Positions 1 through 6,690 are shown, numbered from the stretch's first letter. The stretch: DNA of 17,910 nucleotides from JBBSWA01 sp038046485 (GCA_038046485.1 JBBSWA010000021.1:1-17910), one strand, 5' to 3'. Made by a program: numbers and translations. The notes: generated by a model from the sequence alone, not told the origin.

Positions 1-76
1 AAAGAAGGAATTTTGCCTGGTTTTTAAACTGTAAAGGAATTATGAAATTGAACATTTTATGTGTTGTGGGGCAAAC

Positions 77-84
77 TTTTTATA
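77..84 (+). promoter_or_regulatory. TATA box for the gene at 106
   Basis: TTTTTATA, centred about 25 nt upstream of the ATG at 106. In archaea transcription starts about 22-27 nt downstream of the box centre, so the mRNA would begin at or next to that ATG. A second TTTATA at 91-96 is too close to serve either ATG (100 or 106). Confidence 0.55.
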
Positions 85-105
85 CCCATTTTTATAAGAA
101 TGAGC

Positions 106-933
106 ATGAGCCTTCAAGAAGCCCTTATTCCTCGATTTGAGAAGCATATTCAAGAACTAAGTGAATTCACTGAGATTCCTTCGGATTGGGCTTGGTGGGA
201 TAAGCGGGATAAGAAATTCAAGAAGCTAGCTGAGTTGGATAGTGAAATCGTGCAAGACATCTTGGATTTACATGATGAGAAGTGGATCCAACCGCTCGAG
301 GCAGCTAATACCTATGAATTAATGCATCACTTAGAGTCTGAACTCACAAAGGTTCAGATGGTAATTAAGTCGCTTTCCAGTCTTTCGCAAGATCTATATC
401 GCATTCGGGACCGCCAGTTAACTGAAGTGAATCAGCGTGAGGAGTCAGAAAAGCTCAACATCATCATTGGAGCAGTAGATCATCACTTAAGAAGGATTTT
501 GGTGGGCTTAGCTCAGACCTTACATGAGAAGGATACACGAATGGCATGCGAGTACGAATTGCAAGAGTTCACGAAAGAGCTGCTTCAGGAGCCTAGCTTG
601 AAAAAGTGGTTGACTGGAGTGTATGTTTCAGGTAAGCTACTGCACAGAACAGTAGAGGAAGATCTGATCGTATTGATCAAGGGGAGATCCAGTATTTTGA
701 ATGATAAAGAGCGTATGATTGCAAATCTGTGTGCTCATTTAGAAAAGAACATCAGTAAGAAACTAGTAAATGAGGTATTAAAACAATATGGATTCAAGCC
801 TGAACTGGATATTGATATCAAGCTGGTTTACAATAATGAGCCCTTGTTCGATAAATACTTAGGTGAATGGAAGGTCTTGTATGAACATGAGCTTTCAGAA
901 CTGCAAAGAATAGTATGCTGGGTGAAGCCTTAA
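106..933 (+). CDS. Hypothetical protein, possible degenerate nucleotidyltransferase domain
   Basis: A 275-aa soluble, mostly helical, charged protein that I do not recognise as a named family. The frame stays open upstream to a GTG at 61, but a TATA box at 77-84 lies inside that extension, so the ATG at 106 (or 100) fits a leaderless start better. Residues 20-160 look like long amphipathic helices. Residues 170-192 read GVYVSGKLLHRTVEEDLIVL, which resembles the pol-beta nucleotidyltransferase signature (Gly-Ser, spacer, then Asp-x-Asp). Here the order is Ser-Gly and only one of the two central acids is present. A later ELDIDI near residue 234 could be the third acidic strand. If the fold is right, catalysis may be lost. 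It ends convergently with the phosphoesterase, sharing TTAA. Confidence 0.7.
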   Translation: MSLQEALIPRFEKHIQELSEFTEIPSDWAWWDKRDKKFKKLAELDSEIVQDILDLHDEKWIQPLEAANTYELMHHLESELTKVQMVIKSLSSLSQDLYRIRDRQLTEVNQREESEKLNIIIGAVDHHLRRILVGLAQTLHEKDTRMACEYELQEFTKELLQEPSLKKWLTGVYVSGKLLHRTVEEDLIVLIKGRSSILNDKERMIANLCAHLEKNISKKLVNEVLKQYGFKPELDIDIKLVYNNEPLFDKYLGEWKVLYEHELSELQRIVCWVKP

Positions 934-1775
934 TATAATTTAACCTTCCCTTTCTCCGTATCCACAATCGCAAACCTTCCTTTATAGGCTGGCCCGCAGT
1001 TAACAACTGTCGTCTTTCCAATCTTCACCATGCCTTGGTTCTCGTGCATATGGCTACAGACAACGTACCTAGGCTGATGCTTCTTGATGTACTTCAGCAC
1101 ATATTCATCGCCTAAGTGCTTTCCATCCAAAGGACTTGCTTTGTTCCTAATTTTATCCAGCTTCGTATGGTAAGGAGGATCATGACACATGAAGATGGCT
1201 TCTTTTTTGCGCTTAAAGTTCTTAAAGATCGTCTTGAGTTGCATATCCCACAAATGGTTCATGTGTTTGATTTGAATAGGAATTTTCTTAGGGGTTTGTG
1301 TAAACTCTTTCAGGCTGGGCGCTCGATACCCACTAATGCACCCAATCTCTTGCCCATGAAAGTTCGCAACGCCCATCTGAACGAAGTGCAAGCGTTTAGA
1401 GCCATGCGCTAAGGCTTCCATCGTATACCGTTTGTATTTCTTCTTGTTCTTAGCGCTGATGTCTTCAGCCATATAATCATGATTTCCTGCAATAACAAGA
1501 ACAGGTCGCTTGAAGCCTTCGAGTTTCTTCGCCATGGCTTGCTGGCTCTTCAAACTATGCTCAGTAGCTTGTCTTAGTTTCTTTCGGCCAACCAAGCTTT
1601 CAAGAGAAAGTCCTTCGTGAAGCCTGTGCCAGTATTTGAACTCCAAGTTGCGCATATAGCCGCCATCCGCTAAGTCTCCAGGACATAAAACCAACTGAAC
1701 GCCTTCTTTCTTAGCAACTAAATAAGCCTTAGAAGGAAACTTACCGTGCAAGCATCCAATACAAAGAATCTTCAT
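930..1775 (-). CDS. Calcineurin-like metallophosphoesterase with altered metal motif
   Basis: A 281-aa protein of the calcineurin-like metallophosphoesterase superfamily, expected to hydrolyse phosphomono- or diesters with two metal ions. Visible motifs, in order: GCLHG (residues 7-11), GDLAD (33-37), GNHD (97-100), CHDPPYH (from 197), SHMHEN (241-246). Family knowledge: the first motif is normally Asp-x-His, whose Asp binds a metal; here Cys8 occupies that place (codon TGC). The last motif is normally Gly-His-x-His; here Ser replaces Gly. Other ligands look intact. The gene starts 18 bp after the LysA-like decarboxylase stop, so the two are probably co-transcribed. The gap is pyrimidine-rich in the mRNA with no clear SD. 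No signal peptide, so cytosolic. Substrate unknown. Confidence 0.88.
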   Translation of the reverse strand: MKILCIGCLHGKFPSKAYLVAKKEGVQLVLCPGDLADGGYMRNLEFKYWHRLHEGLSLESLVGRKKLRQATEHSLKSQQAMAKKLEGFKRPVLVIAGNHDYMAEDISAKNKKKYKRYTMEALAHGSKRLHFVQMGVANFHGQEIGCISGYRAPSLKEFTQTPKKIPIQIKHMNHLWDMQLKTIFKNFKRKKEAIFMCHDPPYHTKLDKIRNKASPLDGKHLGDEYVLKYIKKHQPRYVVCSHMHENQGMVKIGKTTVVNCGPAYKGRFAIVDTEKGKVKLY

Positions 1776-1793
1776 AGGGAAAGAAAGAAGGTT

Positions 1794-3284
1794 TTAAGCT
1801 TTAAAGGTTGCTGTTTTCTGTAAGCTCTGGAGGATGGCTTTAATGGGTTTTTTGAGTTTCTCCAGCTCAGGTTTATCGTTCCAGATCTTCTCGATGTTAA
1901 TACGATGCAGGTTGTAGAAGAATTTAAGTTCATTAGGGTCAGCCATTTTAAGAGCGTCCAATTGCGGGGCAAACATTTCAGCATATCGGTCTCTTCGTCG
2001 AACAAGCTTGGTTGTTCCATCCGGACTAACCAATACAATAGGAGCCCGCTTTAAGCTGTTAAAGTTGCTCGCAAAGACTTCGGAATAAGCCCCACAGTCC
2101 ATGATCATGATGAAGTCATCTTTCTGGAGTACAGGCATTTTTTCATTTTTGCTGAAAACATCAATGCAATCACACGTGCAGCCAGTAACCCGATATTTTT
2201 CTGTTCGGGGTTGTTTCATTTTATTGGCAGGAAGCAAGGGATACCTCGCATTAGAGATAAACTTATCCGCAACGAGGTTGTAGACGCTTCCATTGGTGAT
2301 GAGGATGTCATTTTTTCCCATACTTTTCTTGGCAACTACCTTCATCAAAGCAAGTTGAGCGTTGCCAACAATGTATTTGCCAGGTTCAAAGATAAGGTAA
2401 GGCTCCGGGAGATTATATTTCTTAAGGAGTCGTTGGACTGCTTCGACTATTTTTTTGCCTCCTTGTTCAAGATCATAACTCTTTCCATATTGGGGGTGGG
2501 AGTCATCATTAACAGGGAATCCTCCACCTAAGTCCAAGTACTTGATTTTAGCTCCTTTGTCCGTAGCATAACGGACCATTTTGAGCATTTTTTGGGCGGC
2601 TAAGATGTAAACGTTAGGGTTGGTGATGTAGCTGCCATGGAAATGAAACCCAGTCAATTCAAGGTGGCGGTGTTTCATGGCGTAGTCCACAGCCTTTTTT
2701 GCTTCAGGATAAGGAATGCCATATTGCTGGTAGCGAGTGGTGTAGTTACCTAGATCAATCAGGGGATTCAAGCGCAAGAACAAGTTAATCTTGAGTCCTA
2801 GTTTCTCACCCACAAAGGCTATTTTCTCCAATTCTTCCATGCTGTCCGCCGTAATGGCCTGAACACCAATCATGGCAGCAAAGGCAATGTCTTGGTAGCT
2901 CTTGTAGAGGTTGGTGAAGGTGATCTGGCTGGGTTTGTAATCCGCAAGTAAGCCCAGGATGATTTCTCCAACGCTGCTGGCATCCAGTTCAAAGCCTTCT
3001 TCTTTGGCAAGGCGGATGATTTCTAAGTTAGAATTGACTTTGCAGGCAAATTGAGGTCTTAGTTTAGGATAGGGAAAGGCTTGTTTGAAGTTTCGCAAGC
3101 GCTCACGAATTTCACGCTCGATCAGAAGAAAGTGAGGAGTTCCATATTTGCGAGCAAGCTGCTCGACAGAAACACCTTCAACGTGCAAAACCCCATTCTT
3201 GTCTTGGCTTAGAAAATCATTCCAACGCTTTTTAGCGTATCGGGGAGAAAGCGCTTCGCGAGAGGAGAGAGATTCCGTTTGCAT
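1794..3284 (-). CDS. PLP-dependent fold-type III decarboxylase, LysA-like
   Basis: A 496-aa member of the family holding diaminopimelate, arginine and ornithine decarboxylases: an alanine-racemase-like PLP barrel followed by a beta domain. The PLP lysine is Lys82 (FACKVNSN), followed by HFHGS (214-218), the phosphate loop GGGFP (253-257), EPGKY (300-304), the catalytic-Cys region GCTCDCIDVF (369-377) and DCGAY (396-400). Diaminopimelate decarboxylases usually carry Cys-Glu-Ser-Gly-Asp; this one has Cys-Asp-Cys-Ile-Asp, so the substrate is uncertain and I give no lysA symbol. The N-terminal 30 residues are a charged extension, and the protein is longer than the usual ~420 aa. The start is ATG with GAGG 7 nt upstream in a leader of roughly 60-75 nt. 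It is first in a probable operon with the metallophosphoesterase. Confidence 0.9.
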   Translation of the reverse strand: MQTESLSSREALSPRYAKKRWNDFLSQDKNGVLHVEGVSVEQLARKYGTPHFLLIEREIRERLRNFKQAFPYPKLRPQFACKVNSNLEIIRLAKEEGFELDASSVGEIILGLLADYKPSQITFTNLYKSYQDIAFAAMIGVQAITADSMEELEKIAFVGEKLGLKINLFLRLNPLIDLGNYTTRYQQYGIPYPEAKKAVDYAMKHRHLELTGFHFHGSYITNPNVYILAAQKMLKMVRYATDKGAKIKYLDLGGGFPVNDDSHPQYGKSYDLEQGGKKIVEAVQRLLKKYNLPEPYLIFEPGKYIVGNAQLALMKVVAKKSMGKNDILITNGSVYNLVADKFISNARYPLLPANKMKQPRTEKYRVTGCTCDCIDVFSKNEKMPVLQKDDFIMIMDCGAYSEVFASNFNSLKRAPIVLVSPDGTTKLVRRRDRYAEMFAPQLDALKMADPNELKFFYNLHRINIEKIWNDKPELEKLKKPIKAILQSLQKTATFKA

Positions 3285-3315
3285 TTCTTTCCTCAGTCTT
3301 ACGCATTCCTCGATA

Positions 3316-3338
3316 GAACTAGCATGGAACTAGCCATG
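3316..3338. repeat. Tandem 11/12-bp repeat in the decarboxylase leader
   Basis: Two adjacent near-identical copies, GAACTAGCATG (3316-3326) and GAACTAGCCATG (3327-3338), differing by one base. CATGG (3323-3327) and CCATG (3334-3338) also form a 5-bp inverted repeat around the junction. It lies between the probable transcription start and the start codon of the decarboxylase, so it could be an operator or a small mRNA hairpin. Confidence 0.5.
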
Positions 3339-3366
3339 TAGATTGAGAGGAACATAATAGTCTAAC

Positions 3367-3388
3367 TAATATATTTCTATTTAAAAAG
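3367..3388 (-). promoter_or_regulatory. AT-rich core promoter region of the decarboxylase gene
   Basis: On the minus strand TTTTTAAATAG followed by AATATATTAG gives two overlapping TATA-like boxes. Either predicts transcription from about 3345-3357, leaving a 60-75 nt leader that ends with GAGG before the ATG at 3284. Which box is used cannot be told from sequence. Confidence 0.45.
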
Positions 3389-3414
3389 ATTATCCTTTTT
3401 GGAGCTTTTAGAAG

Positions 3415-3425
3415 TATATTTATAG
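3415..3425 (+). promoter_or_regulatory. TATA box for the SGNH hydrolase
   Basis: TATATTTATAG centred about 27 nt upstream of the ATG at 3447, preceded by purine-rich AGAAG, a plausible BRE. The spacing implies a leaderless mRNA. No SD precedes the ATG. Confidence 0.6.
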
Positions 3426-3446
3426 TCTAAAAGATTCCAGAAGGCC

Positions 3447-4073
3447 ATGGCACACATCTTGATCTTCGGAGCCAGCACCGTCTGGGGTGCTTGGGATACT
3501 GCGCAGGGGTGGGTTCAACGTTTGCGTAAGTGGGTGGACCCAATGCATAAAGATCCAGGTTTTTATTGCCTGGTTTATAACTGCGGAGTTTCAAGTGAGA
3601 GTACAGACGACATCCTAAAGCGTTTTGAAACTGAAACAAAAGCCCGATCAGAAGAAGATGGGGTAAAGGCGATTATCTTTCATCTTTGTGGCAATGACGC
3701 ACAGTTCAGCAAGGCAAAAAACAAGTTTAAAGTGCCTCCGAAGCGATTTAGAGAAAACGTAAAAAAACTTATAAAGCAAGCAAAGAAATATTGTAAGAGA
3801 GTTGCGTTTGTAGCCTCTCCATTAATAGACGAGAGCAAAACAAACCCAATTTCGTGGAATAAAGATCAGTTCACAAAAAACAAAGATCTGAAGATATACG
3901 ATGGAATAGTTGAATCCTTGTGTAGAGAGAAAAATGTTTCCTTTGTCAGATTTGATACAAAGGATTGGATAAAAACCTGCTTGGCACCGGATGGTTTGCA
4001 CGCAAACGACAAAGGGCATAAAAGGATATGTGAAGTAGTTAAACACTTCTTAGTCAAAAACAACTGGATCTAA
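3447..4073 (+). CDS. SGNH/GDSL-family hydrolase
   Basis: A 208-aa protein matching the SGNH hydrolase (GDSL lipase/esterase) plan. Block I is FGASTVWG with the nucleophile Ser10, the usual GDS being GAS. Block II has Gly47 (NCGVSS). Block III is CGND with Asn83. Block V is PDGLHAND with Asp182 and His185. All four SGNH residues are present, so it is probably an active esterase, acyl- or acetyl-hydrolase. There is no signal peptide or membrane segment, so it is cytosolic, unlike many secreted GDSL lipases. The 3' half is rich in Lys and A/T, while the first 120 bp are more GC-rich. It ends convergently on the alpha/beta hydrolase with a 4-bp overlap. Substrate unknown. Confidence 0.88.
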   Translation: MAHILIFGASTVWGAWDTAQGWVQRLRKWVDPMHKDPGFYCLVYNCGVSSESTDDILKRFETETKARSEEDGVKAIIFHLCGNDAQFSKAKNKFKVPPKRFRENVKKLIKQAKKYCKRVAFVASPLIDESKTNPISWNKDQFTKNKDLKIYDGIVESLCREKNVSFVRFDTKDWIKTCLAPDGLHANDKGHKRICEVVKHFLVKNNWI

Positions 4074-4825
4074 ATCAAGTGTTTCTTGAACCATTCTAGG
4101 GAGAGTTTAGCAATCATCTTATTTTGCTCGGGTGTCGTGCGCCAGTGTTCCATCCCCTTTATGATCTCCATTTTTTTCTCGCAATTGAAGAGTTGATAGG
4201 TGTCTTTTCCAGCATTTAAGTGTTCAGCATCTTCATCACCGAAGATAAGTAGGGTTGGGCAACGCACTCTTCGGGCATAAGGCTCAGGTTTGAAGTGTAG
4301 AGACTCTTCAAGGAGCGATAAACCATAATTTAGTTTTTCGCCAGTAGCATTCAGATTGAGTTGGATATATCCTCGTTTTCGATTTTCTTTTTCATAGTCC
4401 TGGATCCAGTCTTTCATAAGTTTAGAAAGGATAAAAGGGTTGTGCAGAACAGCAGCTTTAACCGTTTGAGGGGCAAGGATGAAGGCATCTGCACCCATAC
4501 TAGTAGTGAACACGCCGATTCGTTGAGGGTCCACAGGTTGTCTTCGGATAAAAGCAAGGGCAGCTTTAAAATCTTCAGCGCATCTTCGTCGAGTGAAATG
4601 TTTCCAGTCATTCCAGCTTTCTCCATGTGTATTGAAGTCAAAGCGAAACGTCGCGTATCCATTTTTTACAAGCTGCTGGGCAAGGTAGTTCATGAAGGAG
4701 TAATAGGTTTTATGACCCTTTAAGCCGTGCATCATGACCACCACAGAAGGGTTTTTCTGTTTAGGCAACTCTAGCAATCCAACCAATTTTTTTCTTGTTG
4801 AATTGTAGAAACTTACTTTAACCAT
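4070..4825 (-). CDS. Alpha/beta hydrolase (dienelactone hydrolase/acyl-esterase-like)
   Basis: A 251-aa alpha/beta-hydrolase-fold protein. The oxyanion region is HGLKGHK (33-39), typical of a small-molecule hydrolase of the dienelactone/serine aminopeptidase S33 type. The nucleophile elbow is TTSMGA with Ser109; the first Gly of G-x-S-x-G is Thr. The acid is Asp197 or Asp199 in FGDEDAEH and the catalytic His is His227 in GMEHW. The frame continues upstream to about 5020, but that part is ThiI coding sequence read in another frame. The ATG at 4825 overlaps the ThiI stop by 8 bp and begins a normal first beta strand. Coupling to the ThiI-like gene suggests one transcript. Cytosolic; substrate unknown. 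Confidence 0.85.
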   Translation of the reverse strand: MVKVSFYNSTRKKLVGLLELPKQKNPSVVVMMHGLKGHKTYYSFMNYLAQQLVKNGYATFRFDFNTHGESWNDWKHFTRRRCAEDFKAALAFIRRQPVDPQRIGVFTTSMGADAFILAPQTVKAAVLHNPFILSKLMKDWIQDYEKENRKRGYIQLNLNATGEKLNYGLSLLEESLHFKPEPYARRVRCPTLLIFGDEDAEHLNAGKDTYQLFNCEKKMEIIKGMEHWRTTPEQNKMIAKLSLEWFKKHLI

Positions 4826-5432
4826 ACACCACCTGCGTAGTTCGAATAGCTTCTTCAACCAGCTTCGCACAATCAATCCTCTTCTCTTCCTCTTCCACCA
4901 CAACCAACTTCGCTCGGGTAATCGGATGCTCAGGTCCCAAAGTACAACAAATCTCGGGGCCTTTAGATAATTCAAACGTCCCATATTGTTCAGCCAAATG
5001 AATCGTGTCAATTTTGTCATTACATAAAATCGGACGCAAGATGGGTAGGGTAACGGCGCGACTAATCACACTCATGTTCGTCAGCGTCTGACTCCCTACC
5101 TGTCCAAGGTTCTCTCCCGTAATTAGTACTTCACAGCCTTCTTGTTTGGCTAGCTTCTCAGCCGTTCGAAACATGATGCGTCGCGTCAATACATAATAGT
5201 ACCTAGGATTACAATGTTTATGAATCTCGGCTTGTTGAGGTCCGTGGGGGACAACCATAAACTTCGTAACGCCAATCTTCTTAGCGAGCTCTGCCGCTTT
5301 TTGCTCTGCTTTCTCATCCACAAAGGGCTGATTCGAAAAATGTGCCGCTACCAGTTCAACGCCTTGGTCAATCATCAATTTACCCGCTACAGGACTATCA
5401 ATCCCGCCGCTAAGTAAGAGTAAGGCTTTCAT
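4818..5432 (-). CDS. ThiI-like PP-loop sulfurtransferase core (stand-alone)
   Basis: A 204-aa protein matching only the C-terminal PP-loop ATPase domain of ThiI, the enzyme that makes 4-thiouridine at tRNA position 8. The ATP-binding SGGIDS is at residues 8-13; VLITGENLGQVGSQTLTN (102-119) and ILRPI are classic ThiI stretches. The Cys matching E. coli Cys344 is in GPEICC (Cys162, with extra Cys163). The N-terminal ferredoxin-like and THUMP tRNA-binding domains are missing, and the frame gives no room for them. The CxxC pair of many archaeal ThiI proteins is also absent (YYVLTRR at that point). It may need a separate tRNA-binding partner. The ATG at 5432 is chosen over the GTG at 5438 because of a TATA box 26 nt upstream. 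Confidence 0.86.
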   Translation of the reverse strand: MKALLLLSGGIDSPVAGKLMIDQGVELVAAHFSNQPFVDEKAEQKAAELAKKIGVTKFMVVPHGPQQAEIHKHCNPRYYYVLTRRIMFRTAEKLAKQEGCEVLITGENLGQVGSQTLTNMSVISRAVTLPILRPILCNDKIDTIHLAEQYGTFELSKGPEICCTLGPEHPITRAKLVVVEEEEKRIDCAKLVEEAIRTTQVVYG

Positions 5433-5453
5433 AGACACTAAAAAGAGTCTTCA

Positions 5454-5463
5454 TTTTAAATAC
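5454..5463 (-). promoter_or_regulatory. TATA box for the ThiI-like gene
   Basis: GTATTTAAAA on the minus strand, centred about 26 nt before the ATG at 5432, indicating a leaderless transcript. It lies back to back with the rightward box at 5479-5490, so the 78-bp gap drives both directions. Confidence 0.6.
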
Positions 5464-5478
5464 TTAGGGTATAGAAAT

Positions 5479-5490
5479 CTTTATATAAAA
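5479..5490 (+). promoter_or_regulatory. TATA box for the antitoxin-like peptide
   Basis: CTTTATATAAAA preceded by AGAAAT (BRE-like), centred 25-26 nt upstream of the ATG at 5510. It is one of the cleanest archaeal promoters here and supports the reality of the short gene behind it. Confidence 0.7.
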
Positions 5491-5509
5491 GACCCTCTTC
5501 CTAAAGGAT

Positions 5510-5632
5510 ATGCCAGAAGCAATAACAGTATCAAAAAAGAAGGCGAAGTTGGTGGAGGAAGATGAAATCGCCGAGATGTTCAAACGAGGGCTTGAGGATC
5601 TTAAAGCAGGGCGTGTTAAGAGAGTCAGATAA
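5510..5632 (+). CDS. 40-aa antitoxin-like peptide
   Basis: A short frame, MPEAITVSKKKAKLVEEDEI... ending LKAGRVKRVR, 40 aa. The tail resembles the C-terminal part of many RelB/Phd-like antitoxins, where a helix of the type E-x-L-x-D-L-K-A-G-R-V wraps the toxin. There is no room for a DNA-binding domain. Support for the gene: a strong TATA box at leaderless spacing and a stop overlapping the stop of the RelE-like gene on the other strand. Its partner would be that toxin, but a convergent layout is unusual for type II TA pairs, which are normally co-directional. It could also be a remnant or an antitoxin for a toxin elsewhere. Confidence 0.65.
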   Translation: MPEAITVSKKKAKLVEEDEIAEMFKRGLEDLKAGRVKRVR

Positions 5633-5933
5633 TTAGTTTTCTAACATATGTTTTATATTCAGGCAATAATTCAATAATAGTGTCTATAGTGGTTTGTTGC
5701 GTTTTCTTATCACTAATGCCAACGATTAATACAGCCTTCCATTCTTCATAGATTAAGTAGTAGAGACGTTTGCCCCTTATTCTTTTTTCTCTGATAAAAG
5801 GATATCTAAGAATATCGCCCATCCAAGGATTTTCTATTAGTCTATTTACAATCTGGTCAATGATATACTGTTCATTTTTGTCTAATTTTTCTAGTTCTTT
5901 TCCGAATTGTTCCAATTGAAAAACCTTGTACAT
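5625..5933 (-). CDS. RelE/ParE-like toxin
   Basis: A 102-aa protein with the RelE/ParE layout: short N-terminal strand, two helices with KELEKLDKNEQYIIDQIV, the turn NPWMGDILRYPFIREKRIRGKRLYYLIYE, then strands ending in an Ile/Val-rich sheet. The basic run KRIRGKRLYYLIYEE is the usual RNA-binding/catalytic face of this family. RelE members cleave mRNA on the ribosome and ParE members block gyrase; sequence alone does not decide. The start ATG lies 26 nt after a TATA box, so leaderless. No antitoxin lies upstream on the same strand; the nearest candidate is the convergent 40-aa peptide, overlapping its stop by 8 bp. Confidence 0.8.
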   Translation of the reverse strand: MYKVFQLEQFGKELEKLDKNEQYIIDQIVNRLIENPWMGDILRYPFIREKRIRGKRLYYLIYEEWKAVLIVGISDKKTQQTTIDTIIELLPEYKTYVRKLII

Positions 5934-5955
5934 CTCATCTGTAGATTCTAACTTC

Positions 5956-5962
5956 TATAAAT
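5956..5962. promoter_or_regulatory. TATA element between toxin and AAA-subtilase operon, possibly bidirectional
   Basis: TATAAAT on the plus strand reads ATTTATA on the minus strand. Leftward it is centred 26 nt before the toxin ATG (5933). Rightward it would start transcription near 5985, giving the operon a leader of about 75 nt ending in AGGTGAT. A weaker CTAAATAG at 6022-6029 is an alternative for the operon. Confidence 0.45.
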
Positions 5963-6049
5963 GCCTGCTTTTACACCAGTTAGTAACAGTCAACGTTCGT
6001 AGTCTTTCCTACACCTACTCCCTAAATAGTTCTGCGATAAAAGCGTCTT

Positions 6050-6056
6050 AGGTGAT
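6050..6056 (+). promoter_or_regulatory. Strong SD site setting the start at 6061
   Basis: AGGTGAT is an ideal match to the archaeal 16S 3' end, 4 nt before the ATG at 6061. The GTG at 6052 that would extend the protein by three residues lies inside this SD and can be discounted. Confidence 0.7.
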
Positions 6057-6060
6057 AATC

Positions 6061-6690
6061 ATGGACGCTCAGAAAAGATTTTTGCGTTTTAAGTTGGCCG
6101 CAGTAGGCACAGGATTACTTGGGATTGGAGCATTAGCATACAGCCAGGGTTGGATCGCTCTGAGTGAAGCAAACGATCCAAATAAAGGGGTGGTGAAGTA
6201 CGTAACGGGTTTAGGTAAACCAAATCCAGAACAAGCTGCCAAGTCACTCGTAGAAAGCTTGGATCGCTTGGGTGCTGCACAAGTAGAAGGTCCTTATCTA
6301 AGTAAAACAGTCGGAAATGTATTTGAGCATAGCTCAGTCTCAAAGCGTCATGAATTATTGAAAGGCTTGGAAGCTTATTTAGTAAAAGATCATGAGTTTC
6401 TCGCAGAAGTATCAAAACGAAGTATAGAGAGAGAAGTATTAAGTGAAAAAGATACAGGATATCTCATTTCAAGGGGTTTTAGTAATCTAGAAAGTGAATC
6501 TCAAAAAGATGTCTTGCTCGAATTATACAGATCTTCAGATCCAGAAATCCAAGTCTGCCTAGCCGAGCAAGGTTTAGCAGATCATCCAGGGGGCGTCGCG
6601 AAAAAGTGGATGTCAGATATCTATGGAGAAGTGCGCACTTCCTTGAGGGATGCGGGCGATTGGACATTTGATCGCAAGGAGGAACCATGA
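6061..6690 (+). CDS. Membrane-anchored helical protein, first gene of AAA-subtilase operon
   Basis: A 209-aa protein of no family I recognise. A basic N-terminus (QKRFLRFK) precedes a Gly/Ala/Leu-rich hydrophobic segment at about residues 11-33 (VGTGLLGIGALAYSQGWIAL); by the positive-inside rule it is a single-pass anchor with N inside and C outside, or an uncleaved signal anchor. The remainder is acidic and helical with short repeated helical hairpins such as LLKGLEAYLV, LLELYRS and IQVCLAEQGLAD, faintly HEAT-like. The stop overlaps the next start as ATGA, after a strong GGAGG. Context suggests a membrane scaffold or receptor for the ATPase/protease encoded downstream. Function unknown. Confidence 0.8.
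   Translation: MDAQKRFLRFKLAAVGTGLLGIGALAYSQGWIALSEANDPNKGVVKYVTGLGKPNPEQAAKSLVESLDRLGAAQVEGPYLSKTVGNVFEHSSVSKRHELLKGLEAYLVKDHEFLAEVSKRSIEREVLSEKDTGYLISRGFSNLESESQKDVLLELYRSSDPEIQVCLAEQGLADHPGGVAKKWMSDIYGEVRTSLRDAGDWTFDRKEEP

Noticed and set aside
1..27. Possible end of an upstream gene (frame 1 reads eight codons to a TAA at 25-27)
   Set aside because: Eight codons are too few to support a coding call; the first 60 bases show no clear gene, RNA or terminator.
61..105. GTG-initiated hydrophobic N-terminus (MLWGKLFIPIFIR) as a signal peptide on the first gene
   Set aside because: The segment coincides with two TATA-like sequences and the rest of the protein looks cytosolic; it is better explained as a promoter.
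1116..1412. 98-codon plus-strand frame inside the metallophosphoesterase
   Set aside because: It is antisense to a gene with clear family motifs, and has no promoter or SD of its own.
1772..2038. 88-codon minus-strand frame bridging the decarboxylase and phosphoesterase
   Set aside because: It lies out of frame within the conserved C-terminal coding region of the decarboxylase; its composition looks like a shifted reading.
3231..3306. 24-codon upstream frame (ATG at 3306, minus strand) overlapping the decarboxylase start, with GAGG nearby
   Set aside because: It could be an upstream regulatory frame, but nothing beyond the ATG and a short GAGG supports translation; likely chance.
4826..5020. 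N-terminal extension of the alpha/beta hydrolase
   Set aside because: This stretch is the ThiI-like coding sequence in another frame and reads as basic, Trp-rich nonsense; the ATG at 4825 begins a normal domain.
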